Counted from the stretch's first letter, positions 1-7,420 are shown. The stretch: DNA of 10,968 nucleotides from DSOS01 sp035286585 (GCA_035286585.1 DATEDC010000233.1:1-10968); one strand, 5' to 3'. The notes: a model not told the origin generated them from the letters alone. Made by a program: numbers and translations.

Positions 1-265
1 AACCCAATGCAAACAACCGGGCTGGAGCGCCGCGCAAGACCGTCAGGCCGAGCAGCACCACCGCCACTGGAATGAAAGTGAGCACCAGGGCGTAGATTAA
101 ATAAACGGCTGGCACCAGGTTGTTTTGTAAACTCTCATACAACAAGGGCAGCATGCGCGGCGCAAAACCCAGCGCCATGAAAGCCAGGAAGATCACGTTC
201 CAGGACCAAAACAGTCCGGCGGCCCAGCGCTCCCGGGCGCTTCGTTTGGGTGATAGAGCGTTCAT
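1..265 (-). CDS. Integral membrane protein, 5' part only (runs off the left edge); possible exosortase partner
   Basis: This gene starts at the ATG at 265-263 and is cut by the window edge after 88 codons. The start is supported by a strong ribosome binding site (GGAGGGAGG on the minus strand, about 9 bases upstream, inside the end of the exosortase gene) and by an ATGA overlap with the exosortase stop codon, which implies translational coupling. The visible protein has a short basic N-terminus (residues 1-14), then two hydrophobic helices at about 16-38 and 52-78. No catalytic motif is visible. Some exosortases are encoded beside a large integral membrane protein that carries a C-terminal sorting tail (for example the family described as PEP-CTERM integral membrane protein). 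The position and the N-terminal helices fit that, but this is inference because the rest of the gene is missing. Confidence 0.75.
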   Translation of the reverse strand, partial: MNALSPKRSARERWAAGLFWSWNVIFLAFMALGFAPRMLPLLYESLQNNLVPAVYLIYALVLTFIPVAVVLLGLTVLRGAPARLFALG

Positions 266-1830
266 GGGTTATTACCTCCCTCCAGGCTGCGCTGGACTGT
301 CTGGCGCAGCGCAGCGTACAGATCGAGCAGGGTTTCATCCTGCGGGTTATAGGCCTGGTCGAAGAGAACTGTGACCAGCACCCAGGGTTCAGTCTCGGTG
401 GGCAGGTCGGCCCACATGCGCGTGCCGTAGTCGTCGGTCGTCTGCTGGCGAGACTGGAACCAGTAGATGGCGGAATACAGGTTGTGATATTCGCCCTGAC
501 CTAGCGTTACCTGGCGGATGGGAAAATCCGGGGCGGCTAGCATGACGTACGAGTTTTCAATGCGCAGCCCATACACTTCGAAGCAGCGCTCCGGGCGGTG
601 GTGGGCGCGCCAGGTCTGGCTGGTGATGAAGAGCAGCGAGCCGCTGAAGCCGCGCCATTCGAAACGCCAGCGCTGCGCCTCCAGGGGATCTCCTTGTGAC
701 AGCCAGGCCAGCTCGCCAGGGGAGAACGGCCAGGGTTCGGCGTTCAATTGGGGGTCGAATTGCCAGCCTGGCATAGATTGGGCGGCGGCTACCTGTGGGC
801 GGGGGTGATAAAGCAGCACCAGCAGGAGCAGGACGGCGGCCAGAAGGGCAGGCAGCCAGGTGGGGCGGGGGCGATACCCGTCTGGGATTTCGACGCCGGG
901 TTCTGATCCCGGCGCTGCCTGCGCCTGGGAGAACACAGCGGAGGGGGGGAGCTCGGGGACCAGCCAGCGCAGCAGGTACACCGCCGCGGCGCATGCGGCG
1001 ACGAAACCGATCACCCCCAGGGGCACGTGGAGCATCTCTGCCAGCAGGCGCCAGCCCATCACCTGTCCCGTGAAGACCAGCAAGGCAACCCGTAAGAGGT
1101 TGGCGCCCAGCAGCAGAACCGCGAAGCTGATGGCGACCAAGACCCAGCGTAGGTTAAGCTGGCGGCGCTCGATCCAGCTTGCCGCCAGCAGGAACAGCCC
1201 GCCGGTCCACAGGCTCTTCACCCCGCTGCAGGGCAAATCCACCTGGGAGACGCCGTTCTCGAAGACCAGGATGGTTTCCACGCCGATGGCGGGGTAGCCG
1301 ATGGCCGCCAACCCGTCGCGCACGATCCTGGCGGTCAGGAGGCGCACCGGGTAGCCCACAAAAGTCTCCATGTGCTCGCCAAAGGGCAGCGCGCCGATCA
1401 GCAGCAGGGCAGCTGGCAGGCCTTGCCGCCACTGGCGCGGGCGCATCCACAGCCCCAGCAAGCCGTAGCATCCCAGCCCGAACAGGCTGGCCGATAAGGT
1501 GTTGATATCCAGGAAGTGCTCCGCGGCTAGGAAGAGCGCGGAACCCAGCAACGCCAGCCCCAGCGCGGGCGGGTACAGTTGGGGCAACACATCCATCCGC
1601 AGGCGCAAATCGCCCCGGCGCACCTGCATGGCGATCAAGGCGATCACGCCCACCAGGACGATCTGGTTGGTGCGGAATTCCTCGCGGGTGAAGATCACCC
1701 CCAGGTAGCGGTAAACTGGGCGGTAAAGCCAGAACCAGAGGACCAGGATGCCCGCATTGGCAGCCAGGCGGGCGGGTAGGGTCAGGCTGGCGGCGCTATC
1801 AGGTTGGTCTTGCCGGGCAGGTGATTGCAT
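262..1830 (-). CDS. Exosortase (XrtO-like candidate) with fused EpsI-like C-terminal domain
   Basis: A polytopic membrane protein of 522 residues. Exosortases are cysteine proteases or transpeptidases of the cytoplasmic membrane that process proteins bearing C-terminal PEP-CTERM-like sorting tails. The three residues expected for the family are present in order inside helices: Cys201 (DLPCSGVKSLW), Arg247 (GANLLRVALL) and His268 (EMLHVPLG). About eight hydrophobic segments fill residues 24-290. A further helix (about 326-342) leads to a domain outside the membrane (about 350-520) with the H-x-P-E-x-C signature of EpsI/DUF3485 proteins (HHRPERCFEVYGL, 410-422). Exosortase and EpsI are often separate neighbours, and here they form one chain. 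The ATG at 1830 lies 4 bases after the upstream stop with only a weak ribosome binding site, which suggests translational coupling. The assignment to XrtO is from memory of the fused architecture and is uncertain. The exosortase assignment is firm. Confidence 0.88.
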   Translation of the reverse strand: MQSPARQDQPDSAASLTLPARLAANAGILVLWFWLYRPVYRYLGVIFTREEFRTNQIVLVGVIALIAMQVRRGDLRLRMDVLPQLYPPALGLALLGSALFLAAEHFLDINTLSASLFGLGCYGLLGLWMRPRQWRQGLPAALLLIGALPFGEHMETFVGYPVRLLTARIVRDGLAAIGYPAIGVETILVFENGVSQVDLPCSGVKSLWTGGLFLLAASWIERRQLNLRWVLVAISFAVLLLGANLLRVALLVFTGQVMGWRLLAEMLHVPLGVIGFVAACAAAVYLLRWLVPELPPSAVFSQAQAAPGSEPGVEIPDGYRPRPTWLPALLAAVLLLLVLLYHPRPQVAAAQSMPGWQFDPQLNAEPWPFSPGELAWLSQGDPLEAQRWRFEWRGFSGSLLFITSQTWRAHHRPERCFEVYGLRIENSYVMLAAPDFPIRQVTLGQGEYHNLYSAIYWFQSRQQTTDDYGTRMWADLPTETEPWVLVTVLFDQAYNPQDETLLDLYAALRQTVQRSLEGGNNP

Positions 1831-1834
1831 ACTT

Positions 1835-2836
1835 CTATATCGGCGCCTTCCACTGGCGCACCTGGCGCCACAGGGCTAACAGCCACAGCGGAGCGGTGAA
1901 GACCAGCATGGCGGCGTAATTACCGACCACGCCCAGAACCAGGTTCCAGCCTTCTGGCTCCTGGCGATAGCTGACCGGCTGATTGTTGAAAAAGGATGCG
2001 TTGTAGGAGAGCGGCAAGCCGGCTGCCAGGATGACAGCCAGGATCAACCACACCGCGGTCTGCCAGCGACCGACGCGAACGATGGCGATAACCGCCAGCG
2101 CGACCAGCAGGCCGATGCTGATGTAGAGGATGTTTTCGGCTGCGCCGCCTCTGGCGCCCTCCAGGCTTACCCACCAGACCCACATCGGTGTGATCGGCAA
2201 TGCCGCCAACAGGCCGCCCAACCAGTCGCGCCGGGCAAGCCACAGCAAGGTGATCACGATCAGGGCCAACCAGGCGACCAGGATGAGGAGCGCTAACGGC
2301 CCGGCTGGAAAAAGGGCGTTCACCTGGTGGAGGATGAAGACCAATGCGTAGCCTAGCCAGGAATGCGACCAGCGCGGCCAGTGGCGCTTCCAGGCCAGCA
2401 ACAGGGCTGCAAATACCAGCAGCCAGAAAGCCCGGCTATCCGCCAGCCAGTAGACCAGTGGATTGGCAAACTCTGCCGTCATCGCTGGCAGGAAAAGCCC
2501 CAAGGCGTACAGCAGGTGCGGGGCGCCAGCCAGGAGGGCGCTGCGCCAGGAGCCGGGCAATTGATCGGCGAGGGGGCTGTTGAAGCTATCCTGGAAATAC
2601 TCGCCTTCAGTTGAAACTGGCCAGTCGCGACTCTCTCGTGCCAGGTTGGCCGGCAGGTCGTGCACCTCGCGCCAGAACACCAGCAGCGTATGCCGCCAGC
2701 CTTGGCGGGCGGCTTCCTCCAACGCCTCGTTGAACACCTGCTGCATCTCATCCCCAAACTGGCTGCGGAAGGTCGATTGGTAGGCGCGCAGCAACACGGC
2801 GTATAGGGTGGCGAGCAGGCGAAGCCCTATGTTCAC
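1835..2836 (-). CDS. Multi-pass membrane protein with PadR-associated N-terminal domain
   Basis: A protein of 333 residues with no recognised enzymatic function. Residues 15-70 form an amphipathic, non-membrane region containing FRSQFGDEMQQVFNEAL (23-39). This is the F-R-x-x-F/Y-G-D-E-M pattern seen at the N-terminus of many permease-like membrane proteins encoded next to PadR regulators. About eight hydrophobic segments follow, at roughly 102-120, 136-150, 160-176, 179-200, 206-225, 236-253, 259-276 and 297-324, and the C-terminus is short and basic. The start is a GTG at 2836-2834, chosen because GGGAG lies 8 bases upstream on the minus strand and the FGDEM region then sits at its usual place near the N-terminus. 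The gene lies 68 bases after the PadR gene and 4 bases before the exosortase gene, so all three are probably on one transcript. A role in sensing or stress at the membrane is possible but not shown. Confidence 0.82.
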   Translation of the reverse strand: MNIGLRLLATLYAVLLRAYQSTFRSQFGDEMQQVFNEALEEAARQGWRHTLLVFWREVHDLPANLARESRDWPVSTEGEYFQDSFNSPLADQLPGSWRSALLAGAPHLLYALGLFLPAMTAEFANPLVYWLADSRAFWLLVFAALLLAWKRHWPRWSHSWLGYALVFILHQVNALFPAGPLALLILVAWLALIVITLLWLARRDWLGGLLAALPITPMWVWWVSLEGARGGAAENILYISIGLLVALAVIAIVRVGRWQTAVWLILAVILAAGLPLSYNASFFNNQPVSYRQEPEGWNLVLGVVGNYAAMLVFTAPLWLLALWRQVRQWKAPI

Positions 2837-2904
2837 CGCTTTATCTCCCGGGATGCCTTACCCTGCGCTTGCCCCATCTGCGCCTCGCTCCAGCCAAAGA
2901 GCCT

Positions 2905-3258
2905 TCACGGGGCATTGTTTGCCACGCGCAGTTGAGCCGCGGAGACCAGGCTGTCCAGCCGTTCCAGTTCGGCTCCAAGGATATGGCGGCCCAGCTCGGT
3001 CAGCAGGTAGGTTTTGCGTTCGCGCTTTTTGCCATTTGGCTGCGCTTCGTCGCTGCGCAGGATCCAGCCCCCCTCCAGCAGGCGCTTGAGCGCCCCATAC
3101 AGTGTGCCGGTGCTCAACACGACCCGCCCCTTGCTCAGCGAGCGCACGTCCTTCATGATCGCGTAGCCGTGGCGCGGGCCGGGGGTCAGGCTGAGCAGGA
3201 TGAAGTAGGTGACCTCTGTAAGCGGTAAATGGGTTTGGATATCCGCTGAAGCGTTCAT
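2905..3258 (-). CDS. PadR-family transcriptional regulator
   Basis: A small DNA-binding protein of 117 residues. The N-terminal winged helix has the family hallmarks: a first helix with TYFILLSL (17-24), then HGYAIMKDV (30-38), the recognition-helix region STGTLYGALKRLLEGGWI (49-66), and the wing RKTYLLTELGR (81-91). The remaining C-terminal helix is short, as in the PadR-like subgroup 2 (PadR-s2) proteins, where it serves for dimerisation. The ATG at 3258-3256 has AGGAGG just upstream on the minus strand. PadR proteins are usually repressors of their own operon and respond to small molecules or membrane stress. The inverted repeats at 3271-3309, which overlap this gene's own promoter, fit autoregulation. 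Its targets probably include the membrane protein and exosortase genes downstream. The ligand cannot be told from the sequence. Confidence 0.93.
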   Translation of the reverse strand: MNASADIQTHLPLTEVTYFILLSLTPGPRHGYAIMKDVRSLSKGRVVLSTGTLYGALKRLLEGGWILRSDEAQPNGKKRERKTYLLTELGRHILGAELERLDSLVSAAQLRVANNAP

Positions 3259-3270
3259 AACCCTCCTCGT

Positions 3271-3309
3271 ATATGTAGCCTGGTAATATGTCGTCTGGCT
3301 ACATATTAC
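3271..3309. promoter_or_regulatory. Probable PadR operator: two interleaved inverted repeats
   Basis: Three ATATGT half-sites occur at 15-base steps: ATATGT at 3271 and 3286 in one orientation, and ACATAT at 3301 in the other. They form two perfect inverted repeats that share the right arm: ATATGTAGCC (3271-3280) with GGCTACATAT (3297-3306), and GTAATATGT (3283-3291) with ACATATTAC (3301-3309). The core resembles the ATGT-N8-ACAT pattern reported for PadR sites, though the spacer here is 9 bases. The site covers the -10 box and start region of the PadR promoter, so binding would block transcription. That PadR binds here is inferred from position and symmetry. Confidence 0.75.
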
Positions 3310-3331
3310 AGGAAAATCGGCTAAATGTCAA
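3303..3331 (-). promoter_or_regulatory. Sigma-70-type promoter of the PadR-exosortase operon
   Basis: Read on the minus strand, this is a perfect -35 box TTGACA (3331-3326), a 17-base spacer, and the -10 box TAATAT (3308-3303). Transcription would start near 3296, giving a leader of about 38 bases before the PadR start codon. The promoter is almost consensus and would be strong unless repressed. The overlapping inverted repeats explain how it could be controlled. Confidence 0.8.
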
Positions 3332-3381
3332 CAGGGAAATTTCTTTCTACGCCGGCTTACCTCTCAAATCTCTGTAAGATA

Positions 3382-3410
3382 GGTGTTATTTATCCAATTC
3401 ATGCTATAAT
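3382..3410 (+). promoter_or_regulatory. Candidate extended -10 promoter for the cox operon
   Basis: A consensus TATAAT (3405-3410) is preceded by TG one base upstream (TGCTATAAT), making an extended -10 element. The -35 region at the right distance (GGTGTT, 3382-3387) is poor, which an extended -10 can offset or which may mean that an activator is needed. Initiation near 3417 would give a leader of about 225 bases before coxM. It is the best plus-strand promoter candidate between the divergent operons. Confidence 0.55.
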
Positions 3411-3629
3411 ACCCACCTACTCTCGTTGGATCTTCAAAAGAATAACGCAAGAACCGCAGGGATTCCCTGAAGAACACCACCCCTTTCGTTGAAAACTGCT
3501 GGATATTACCGTCAACATGCACGCTCATCCTATCCCAAGTTTATTCTTGAGACAGCGGGTCAACCTGCAGAAGGGAGGTGCCTTGGATTAACTACAGGTA
3601 GAGCAGTCGGTAATGGAAAATCACTCTTC
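3411..3629 (+). other. Non-coding leader upstream of coxM with small symmetric elements
   Basis: No convincing gene is seen in this stretch. Visible structure includes CAGGGA-T-TCCCTG (3457-3469), a perfect 6-base inverted repeat with one central base. It is too tight for an RNA hairpin and more like a protein-binding site. There is also an outer pair TCTTCA (3431-3436) and TGAAGA (3468-3473), which could form an RNA stem instead. GTCAACATGCA (3511-3521) and GTCAACCTGCA (3559-3569) form a near-perfect direct repeat with starts 48 bases apart. Any of these could be a site for control of the cox genes. I recognise no known riboswitch. The stretch ends at the coxM ribosome binding site AGGAGG (3630-3635). 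Confidence 0.35.
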
Positions 3630-3640
3630 AGGAGGTATGT

Positions 3641-4516
3641 ATGATCCCACCCAGATTTGATTATCAGGCGCCGGAAACGCTCGCCGAGGCAGTAGCTCTG
3701 CTCTCTGGGAATCCCGGGGCAAAAATCCTCTCAGGAGGCCAGAGCCTGATACCCATGATGCGCTTCCGGCTTGCTGAACCAGCCCTTATCGTGGATATCA
3801 ATCGGGTATCCGGGCTGGAATACATCCGGGAAGAAGACGGCTGGTTGAAAATCGGTGCTCTCACCCGTGAGTCGGCTGTGGACGGCTCGGCATTGGTTGC
3901 AAGGCGATACACTCTGCTTGCCGACACCACCCGGGTAATAGCCGACCCATTGGTCAGGAACCGGGCAACGGTAGGTGGCAACCTTGCCCATGCAGATCCT
4001 GCCAATGACCATCCCGCCACAATGCTGGCATATCGAGCCCGGGTCGTCGCCATGGGTCTAGCGGGCGAGCGGGAGATCCCTATCGATGATTTCTTTCTGG
4101 GACCCTTTGAGCCTTCCCTTAATCAGGACGAGATCCTTACCGAGATCCGTATTCCCGCTTCGAATGGGCGATCTGGGGGCGCCTACCAGAAGCTGGAGCG
4201 TAAGGTCGGCGATTTTGCCACCGCAGCTGTAGCTATACAGCTCACACTTGATGGCGCAGGGAACGTCGCCTCCTTAGGGATAGGCCTGACCAATGTCGGG
4301 TTAACCCCCATCCGGGCGAGCGTTGCCGAAGAGTACCTCATCGGGAAGTCTCCCACTGGGGAAAACTTCTCCCAGACCGCATTCCTGGCATCCGAAGCGG
4401 CAGAACCCGAAGCGGATTATAGAGGTTCTGTGGCTTACAAGCGTTCATTGGTAAGGACACTCACATACCGTGCTCTGATGAAAGCGGTCGAACGAGCAAG
4501 CGGAGGTCAGGCATGA
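3641..4516 (+). CDS. coxM: Aerobic CO dehydrogenase, FAD-binding medium subunit
   Basis: This protein of 291 residues is the flavoprotein subunit of a molybdenum hydroxylase. In CO dehydrogenase it takes electrons from the small subunit's [2Fe-2S] clusters and passes them to quinone or the respiratory chain. The two FAD-contact motifs of the family are clear: AKILSGGQSLIPMMRFR (27-43) and RATVGGNLAHADPAND (108-123). The C-terminal domain carries AYKRSLVRTL (265-274), typical of CoxM-like subunits. Its length matches the usual 285-295 residues. The ATG at 3641 has AGGAGG five bases upstream. Another ATG four bases earlier is out of frame. The gene overlaps coxS by ATGA, and the order M-S-L is the classic cox order. 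Motifs alone would fit any xanthine-dehydrogenase-family FAD subunit. The CO dehydrogenase call comes from the coxL gene beside it. Confidence 0.93.
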   Translation: MIPPRFDYQAPETLAEAVALLSGNPGAKILSGGQSLIPMMRFRLAEPALIVDINRVSGLEYIREEDGWLKIGALTRESAVDGSALVARRYTLLADTTRVIADPLVRNRATVGGNLAHADPANDHPATMLAYRARVVAMGLAGEREIPIDDFFLGPFEPSLNQDEILTEIRIPASNGRSGGAYQKLERKVGDFATAAVAIQLTLDGAGNVASLGIGLTNVGLTPIRASVAEEYLIGKSPTGENFSQTAFLASEAAEPEADYRGSVAYKRSLVRTLTYRALMKAVERASGGQA

Positions 4517-5007
4517 GCACCCATACCATACACATCACTGTAAACGGAGCCTTGCACACCGTGGAAGTGGATTCCCGGCTGTTGTTGGTACATTTCCTGC
4601 GGGAAAACCTGAACCTGACGGGCACCCATATTGGCTGTGATACCACCTCTTGTGGTGCCTGCACAGTCCAGGTTAACGGGGTACCCCTTAAGTCTTGTAC
4701 CATGTTCGCGGTCCAGGCTGATGGTGCAGAGGTAAAGACGGTTGAAGGGCTTGCACAGAATGGCAAGCTGCATCCCCTGCAGGAGGGGTTCTACGAGAAG
4801 CACGGCCTGCAATGTGGGTTCTGCACCCCTGGGATGTTAATGACCTCAGCGGCGCTGTTGGAATCGAACCCGAATCCGACCGAGGAAGAGATCCGCTGGG
4901 GAATATCCGGCAACCTGTGCCGGTGCACTGGTTATGTGAACATAGTGAAAGCCGTTCAATACGCGGCAGAGAAGATGCAGCAGGAAAAAGGAGGCGGTCA
5001 TGACTAA
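4513..5007 (+). CDS. coxS: Aerobic CO dehydrogenase, [2Fe-2S] small subunit
   Basis: This 164-residue subunit carries electrons from the molybdenum site to FAD through two [2Fe-2S] clusters. The N-terminal plant-ferredoxin-like domain has the ligands Cys42, Cys47, Cys50 and Cys62 (GCDTTSCGACT and LKSC). The C-terminal helical domain holds Cys101, Cys104, Cys136 and Cys138 (QCGFCTPGM and GNLCRCTGY). All eight ligands are present and the length is normal for the family (about 155-170). Translation is coupled to coxM through the ATGA overlap, and GGAGG lies 7 bases before the ATG. The 3' end overlaps coxL by 8 bases. The gene is a member of the xanthine dehydrogenase small-subunit family, assigned to CO dehydrogenase by its neighbours. 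Confidence 0.95.
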   Translation: MSTHTIHITVNGALHTVEVDSRLLLVHFLRENLNLTGTHIGCDTTSCGACTVQVNGVPLKSCTMFAVQADGAEVKTVEGLAQNGKLHPLQEGFYEKHGLQCGFCTPGMLMTSAALLESNPNPTEEEIRWGISGNLCRCTGYVNIVKAVQYAAEKMQQEKGGGHD

Positions 5008-7351
5008 AGAGGTCATGGGCTTGGGCCACAGACGGAAAAGAGTGGAAGATGCGCGCTTCTTGCGCGGCAAAGGAAATTACATTGATGATTTTAAGCTCCC
5101 CGGGATGCTGCACCTCGACATCGTCCGCAGCCCGTATGCCCACGCGAAAATCAAGAGCATCAATGGCGAGAAAGCAATGGAGATACCCGGAGTGCTCGCC
5201 GTAATAGACGGCAAACTTCTGCAGCAGTACAACGTGCACAATATGCCGACACTGATGAGCGACGTCCAGAACGTCCTGCCCATCGACACGGTCAAGTATC
5301 AGTACCAGGAAGTCGCGGCTGTCCTGGCAACAGACCGCTACATCGCCGCTGATGGTGTGGCGGCGGTGGAAGTGGATTACGAACCGCTTCCCGTTATGGT
5401 GGATCCGAAAAAAGCTTTGCATCCGGGTGCGATGAAGGTGCGGGAGGACAAGGAAAGCAACCACATCTGGCACTGGGAATGGGGCAACCGCGAAGCAACT
5501 GATGCGGATATCAGAGCCGCAGAGGTGGTCGTCAAAGAGGATATCTACATCCCCCGCATCCACGTCTCCTCGATAGAGACCTGCGGGTGCGTAGCGAAGT
5601 GGGACTCTGTCGATGGGCATCTTACCCTATGGATGACCACCCAAGCGCCCCACGCCATTCGGACAGTGGTTGCGCTCATTACGAGCCACTTGGGTTTGTC
5701 GGAGGAAAAAATCCGAGTGATCTCGCCCGATATCGGTGGCGGTTTCGGCGGCAAGGTCCCCGCATATCCCGGTTATGTGATTGCCGTGGCGGCTTCAATT
5801 GTGACCGGCGCACCGGTCAAATGGATCGAGGACCGCACGGAGAACCTGGCAGCCGATTCGTTTGGGCGCGATTATCACATTACTGCAGAGCTGGCAGGAA
5901 AGCGCGACGGAACACTGACCTCCCTGCGGATCAAGACCATTGCCGATCACGGCTACACAGATGCCGCAGCCAACCCATCCAAGTTCCCTGCGGGTCTGTT
6001 CCACATCTGCACCGGTTCCTACGACCTGAAGAACGCCTTCGTTGAGGTGGATGGAGTCTACACGAATAAACCGCCTGGCGGGATCGCTTACCGCTGTTCC
6101 TTTCGGGTGACCGAGGCTGTCCACACAATCGAGCGTATGGCAGATTTGTATGCTCACGATATCGGAATGGACCCTGCTGAATTCAGGATGAAGAACTTCA
6201 TCAAGCCAGAGCAATTCCCGTATAAATCTGCGCTGGGATGGGAGTATGACAGCGGCGATTATCATAGTGCCCTGCGGCTTGCCATGGATATGATTAGCTA
6301 CGAGGAACTGCGCAAGGAGCAGAAGGAGAAACGTGCCCGCGGTGAGTTCATGGGTATTGGCATCTCCTCCTTTACCGAGATCGTCGGTGCCGGACCATCG
6401 AAGCATTTCGACATCCTCGGCTTGAAGATGTTTGACTCCTGCGAGATACGCATCCACCCGACCGGAAAAGCCATCGCACGCTTTGGCACCAAGTCGCAGG
6501 GTCAAGGGCACGAAACTACCTATGCGCAGATCATCGCCGAGGAGTTGGGCATCCCAGCCGATCACATCAAGGTCGAAGAAGGCGATACGGATACTGCCCC
6601 TTATGGTCTCGGCACGTATGCCAGCCGGAGCACCCCTACCGCTGGCGCCGCAGCAGCTATCGCTTCCCGCAAGGTCCGAGAAAAAGCCCGAAAGATCGCT
6701 GCTCACCTGCTTGAAGCTGCCGAGGAGGATCTTGTCTGGGAACAGGGTAAGTTCTTCGTGAAGGGCTCCCCCAACCAGGTAAAAACCATCCAGGAGATCG
6801 CATTTGCCGCGTACACCAACCATCCCCAGGGGATGGAAGCCGGGCTGGAAGCGGTGAACTACTACGACCCGCCCAATCTGACCTATCCCTTCGGTTCTTA
6901 CATCGCCGTAGTGGATATTGACAGAGGCACCGGTGAAGTCAAAGTCCGTCGATTTGTAGCGGTGGACGACTGCGGTGTGCGCATCAACCCGATGATCGTG
7001 GAAGGACAGATTCACGGCGGGCTCACCATGGGCTTTGCCCCCGCATTGATGGAAGAGATCCAGTACGATGAAAACGGGAATATCTTTGGCAGCACGTTTA
7101 TGGACTACCTCCTGCCGACTGCTGTGGAAACCCCCAACTGGGAGCTGGGCGAGACAGTCACCCCATCACCGCACCACCCCATCGGGGCTAAAGGCGTCGG
7201 GGAATCTGCCACGGTTGGCGCCCCCGCTGCAATCGCCAACGCAGTGGTGGATGCCCTCTGGCATCTTGGAGTCCGCCATATAGACATCCCCATCAAGCCC
7301 TCGAAAGTCTGGGAACTCCTCAATGCCCATGGGGCGGCAGAATATAAGTAG
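5000..7351 (+). CDS. coxL: Form I aerobic CO dehydrogenase, molybdenum-copper large subunit
   Basis: This 783-residue catalytic subunit oxidises CO with water to CO2 at a Mo-S-Cu centre bound to molybdopterin cytosine dinucleotide. The deciding evidence is PPGGIAYRCSFR, with AYRCSFR at 363-369. Cys366 sits where the copper ligand of characterised CO dehydrogenases lies, and this loop separates form I CoxL from form II and xanthine dehydrogenases (AYRGAGR-like). Other family signatures are the N-terminal RKRVEDARFLRGKGNYIDD, GGGFGGK (246-252), the cofactor-contact QGQGHETT (500-507), DTAPYGLGTYASRSTP, and GAKGVGES (729-736) with the expected catalytic Glu735. Characterised homologues are about 800 residues. 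The ATG at 5000 overlaps coxS by 8 bases, has AGGAGG upstream, and begins the usual MGLGHRRKRVED-type N-terminus. The GGFGGK loop has Gly where I recall Asn in proteobacterial CoxL. Confidence 0.96.
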   Translation: MTKEVMGLGHRRKRVEDARFLRGKGNYIDDFKLPGMLHLDIVRSPYAHAKIKSINGEKAMEIPGVLAVIDGKLLQQYNVHNMPTLMSDVQNVLPIDTVKYQYQEVAAVLATDRYIAADGVAAVEVDYEPLPVMVDPKKALHPGAMKVREDKESNHIWHWEWGNREATDADIRAAEVVVKEDIYIPRIHVSSIETCGCVAKWDSVDGHLTLWMTTQAPHAIRTVVALITSHLGLSEEKIRVISPDIGGGFGGKVPAYPGYVIAVAASIVTGAPVKWIEDRTENLAADSFGRDYHITAELAGKRDGTLTSLRIKTIADHGYTDAAANPSKFPAGLFHICTGSYDLKNAFVEVDGVYTNKPPGGIAYRCSFRVTEAVHTIERMADLYAHDIGMDPAEFRMKNFIKPEQFPYKSALGWEYDSGDYHSALRLAMDMISYEELRKEQKEKRARGEFMGIGISSFTEIVGAGPSKHFDILGLKMFDSCEIRIHPTGKAIARFGTKSQGQGHETTYAQIIAEELGIPADHIKVEEGDTDTAPYGLGTYASRSTPTAGAAAAIASRKVREKARKIAAHLLEAAEEDLVWEQGKFFVKGSPNQVKTIQEIAFAAYTNHPQGMEAGLEAVNYYDPPNLTYPFGSYIAVVDIDRGTGEVKVRRFVAVDDCGVRINPMIVEGQIHGGLTMGFAPALMEEIQYDENGNIFGSTFMDYLLPTAVETPNWELGETVTPSPHHPIGAKGVGESATVGAPAAIANAVVDALWHLGVRHIDIPIKPSKVWELLNAHGAAEYK

Positions 7352-7412
7352 GGGCGAAGCAGTACTATCAATCCCATCTGTAGGGGATGAGACACGCTTC
7401 GCCCTTCTTTTT
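7352..7412 (+). terminator. Hairpin terminator or attenuator after coxL
   Basis: GGGCGAAGC (7352-7360) pairs perfectly with GCTTCGCCC (7396-7404), which is followed by TTCTTTTT (7405-7412), as in an intrinsic terminator. The 35-base loop contains a second small stem, ATCCC (7371-7375) with GGGAT (7384-7388). The hairpin begins directly at the coxL stop. It probably ends most coxMSL transcripts and would lower expression of xdhC and coxG relative to the structural subunits. The long loop makes it less efficient than a classic terminator. Confidence 0.75.
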
Positions 7413-7420
7413 AGACTCCA

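Noticed and set aside
3356..3378. Inverted repeat CTTAC/GTAAG upstream of the cox promoter
   Set aside because: The arms are only 5 bases long with a 13-base spacer, which is expected by chance in a region of this size.
3517..3591. Small leader ORF of 24 codons upstream of coxM
   Set aside because: There is no ribosome binding site before its ATG and the peptide shows no attenuator-like codon run.
3411..3640. Purine, xanthine or molybdenum-cofactor riboswitch in the coxM leader
   Set aside because: I could not match any conserved core of these classes. Only short symmetric elements are visible.
4688..5620. Open frame of 310 codons on the minus strand
   Set aside because: It is antisense to coxS and coxL, with atypical His, Arg and Asp-rich composition and no family motif.
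5795..7015. Long open frame of 406 codons on the minus strand
   Set aside because: It lies wholly opposite coxL, has no recognisable domain, and is explained by codon bias of the coding strand.
5000..7351. Xanthine dehydrogenase or form II CoxL
   Set aside because: The active-site loop is AYRCSFR with the copper-ligand cysteine, not AYRGAGR-like, and the surrounding sequence follows form I CoxL.
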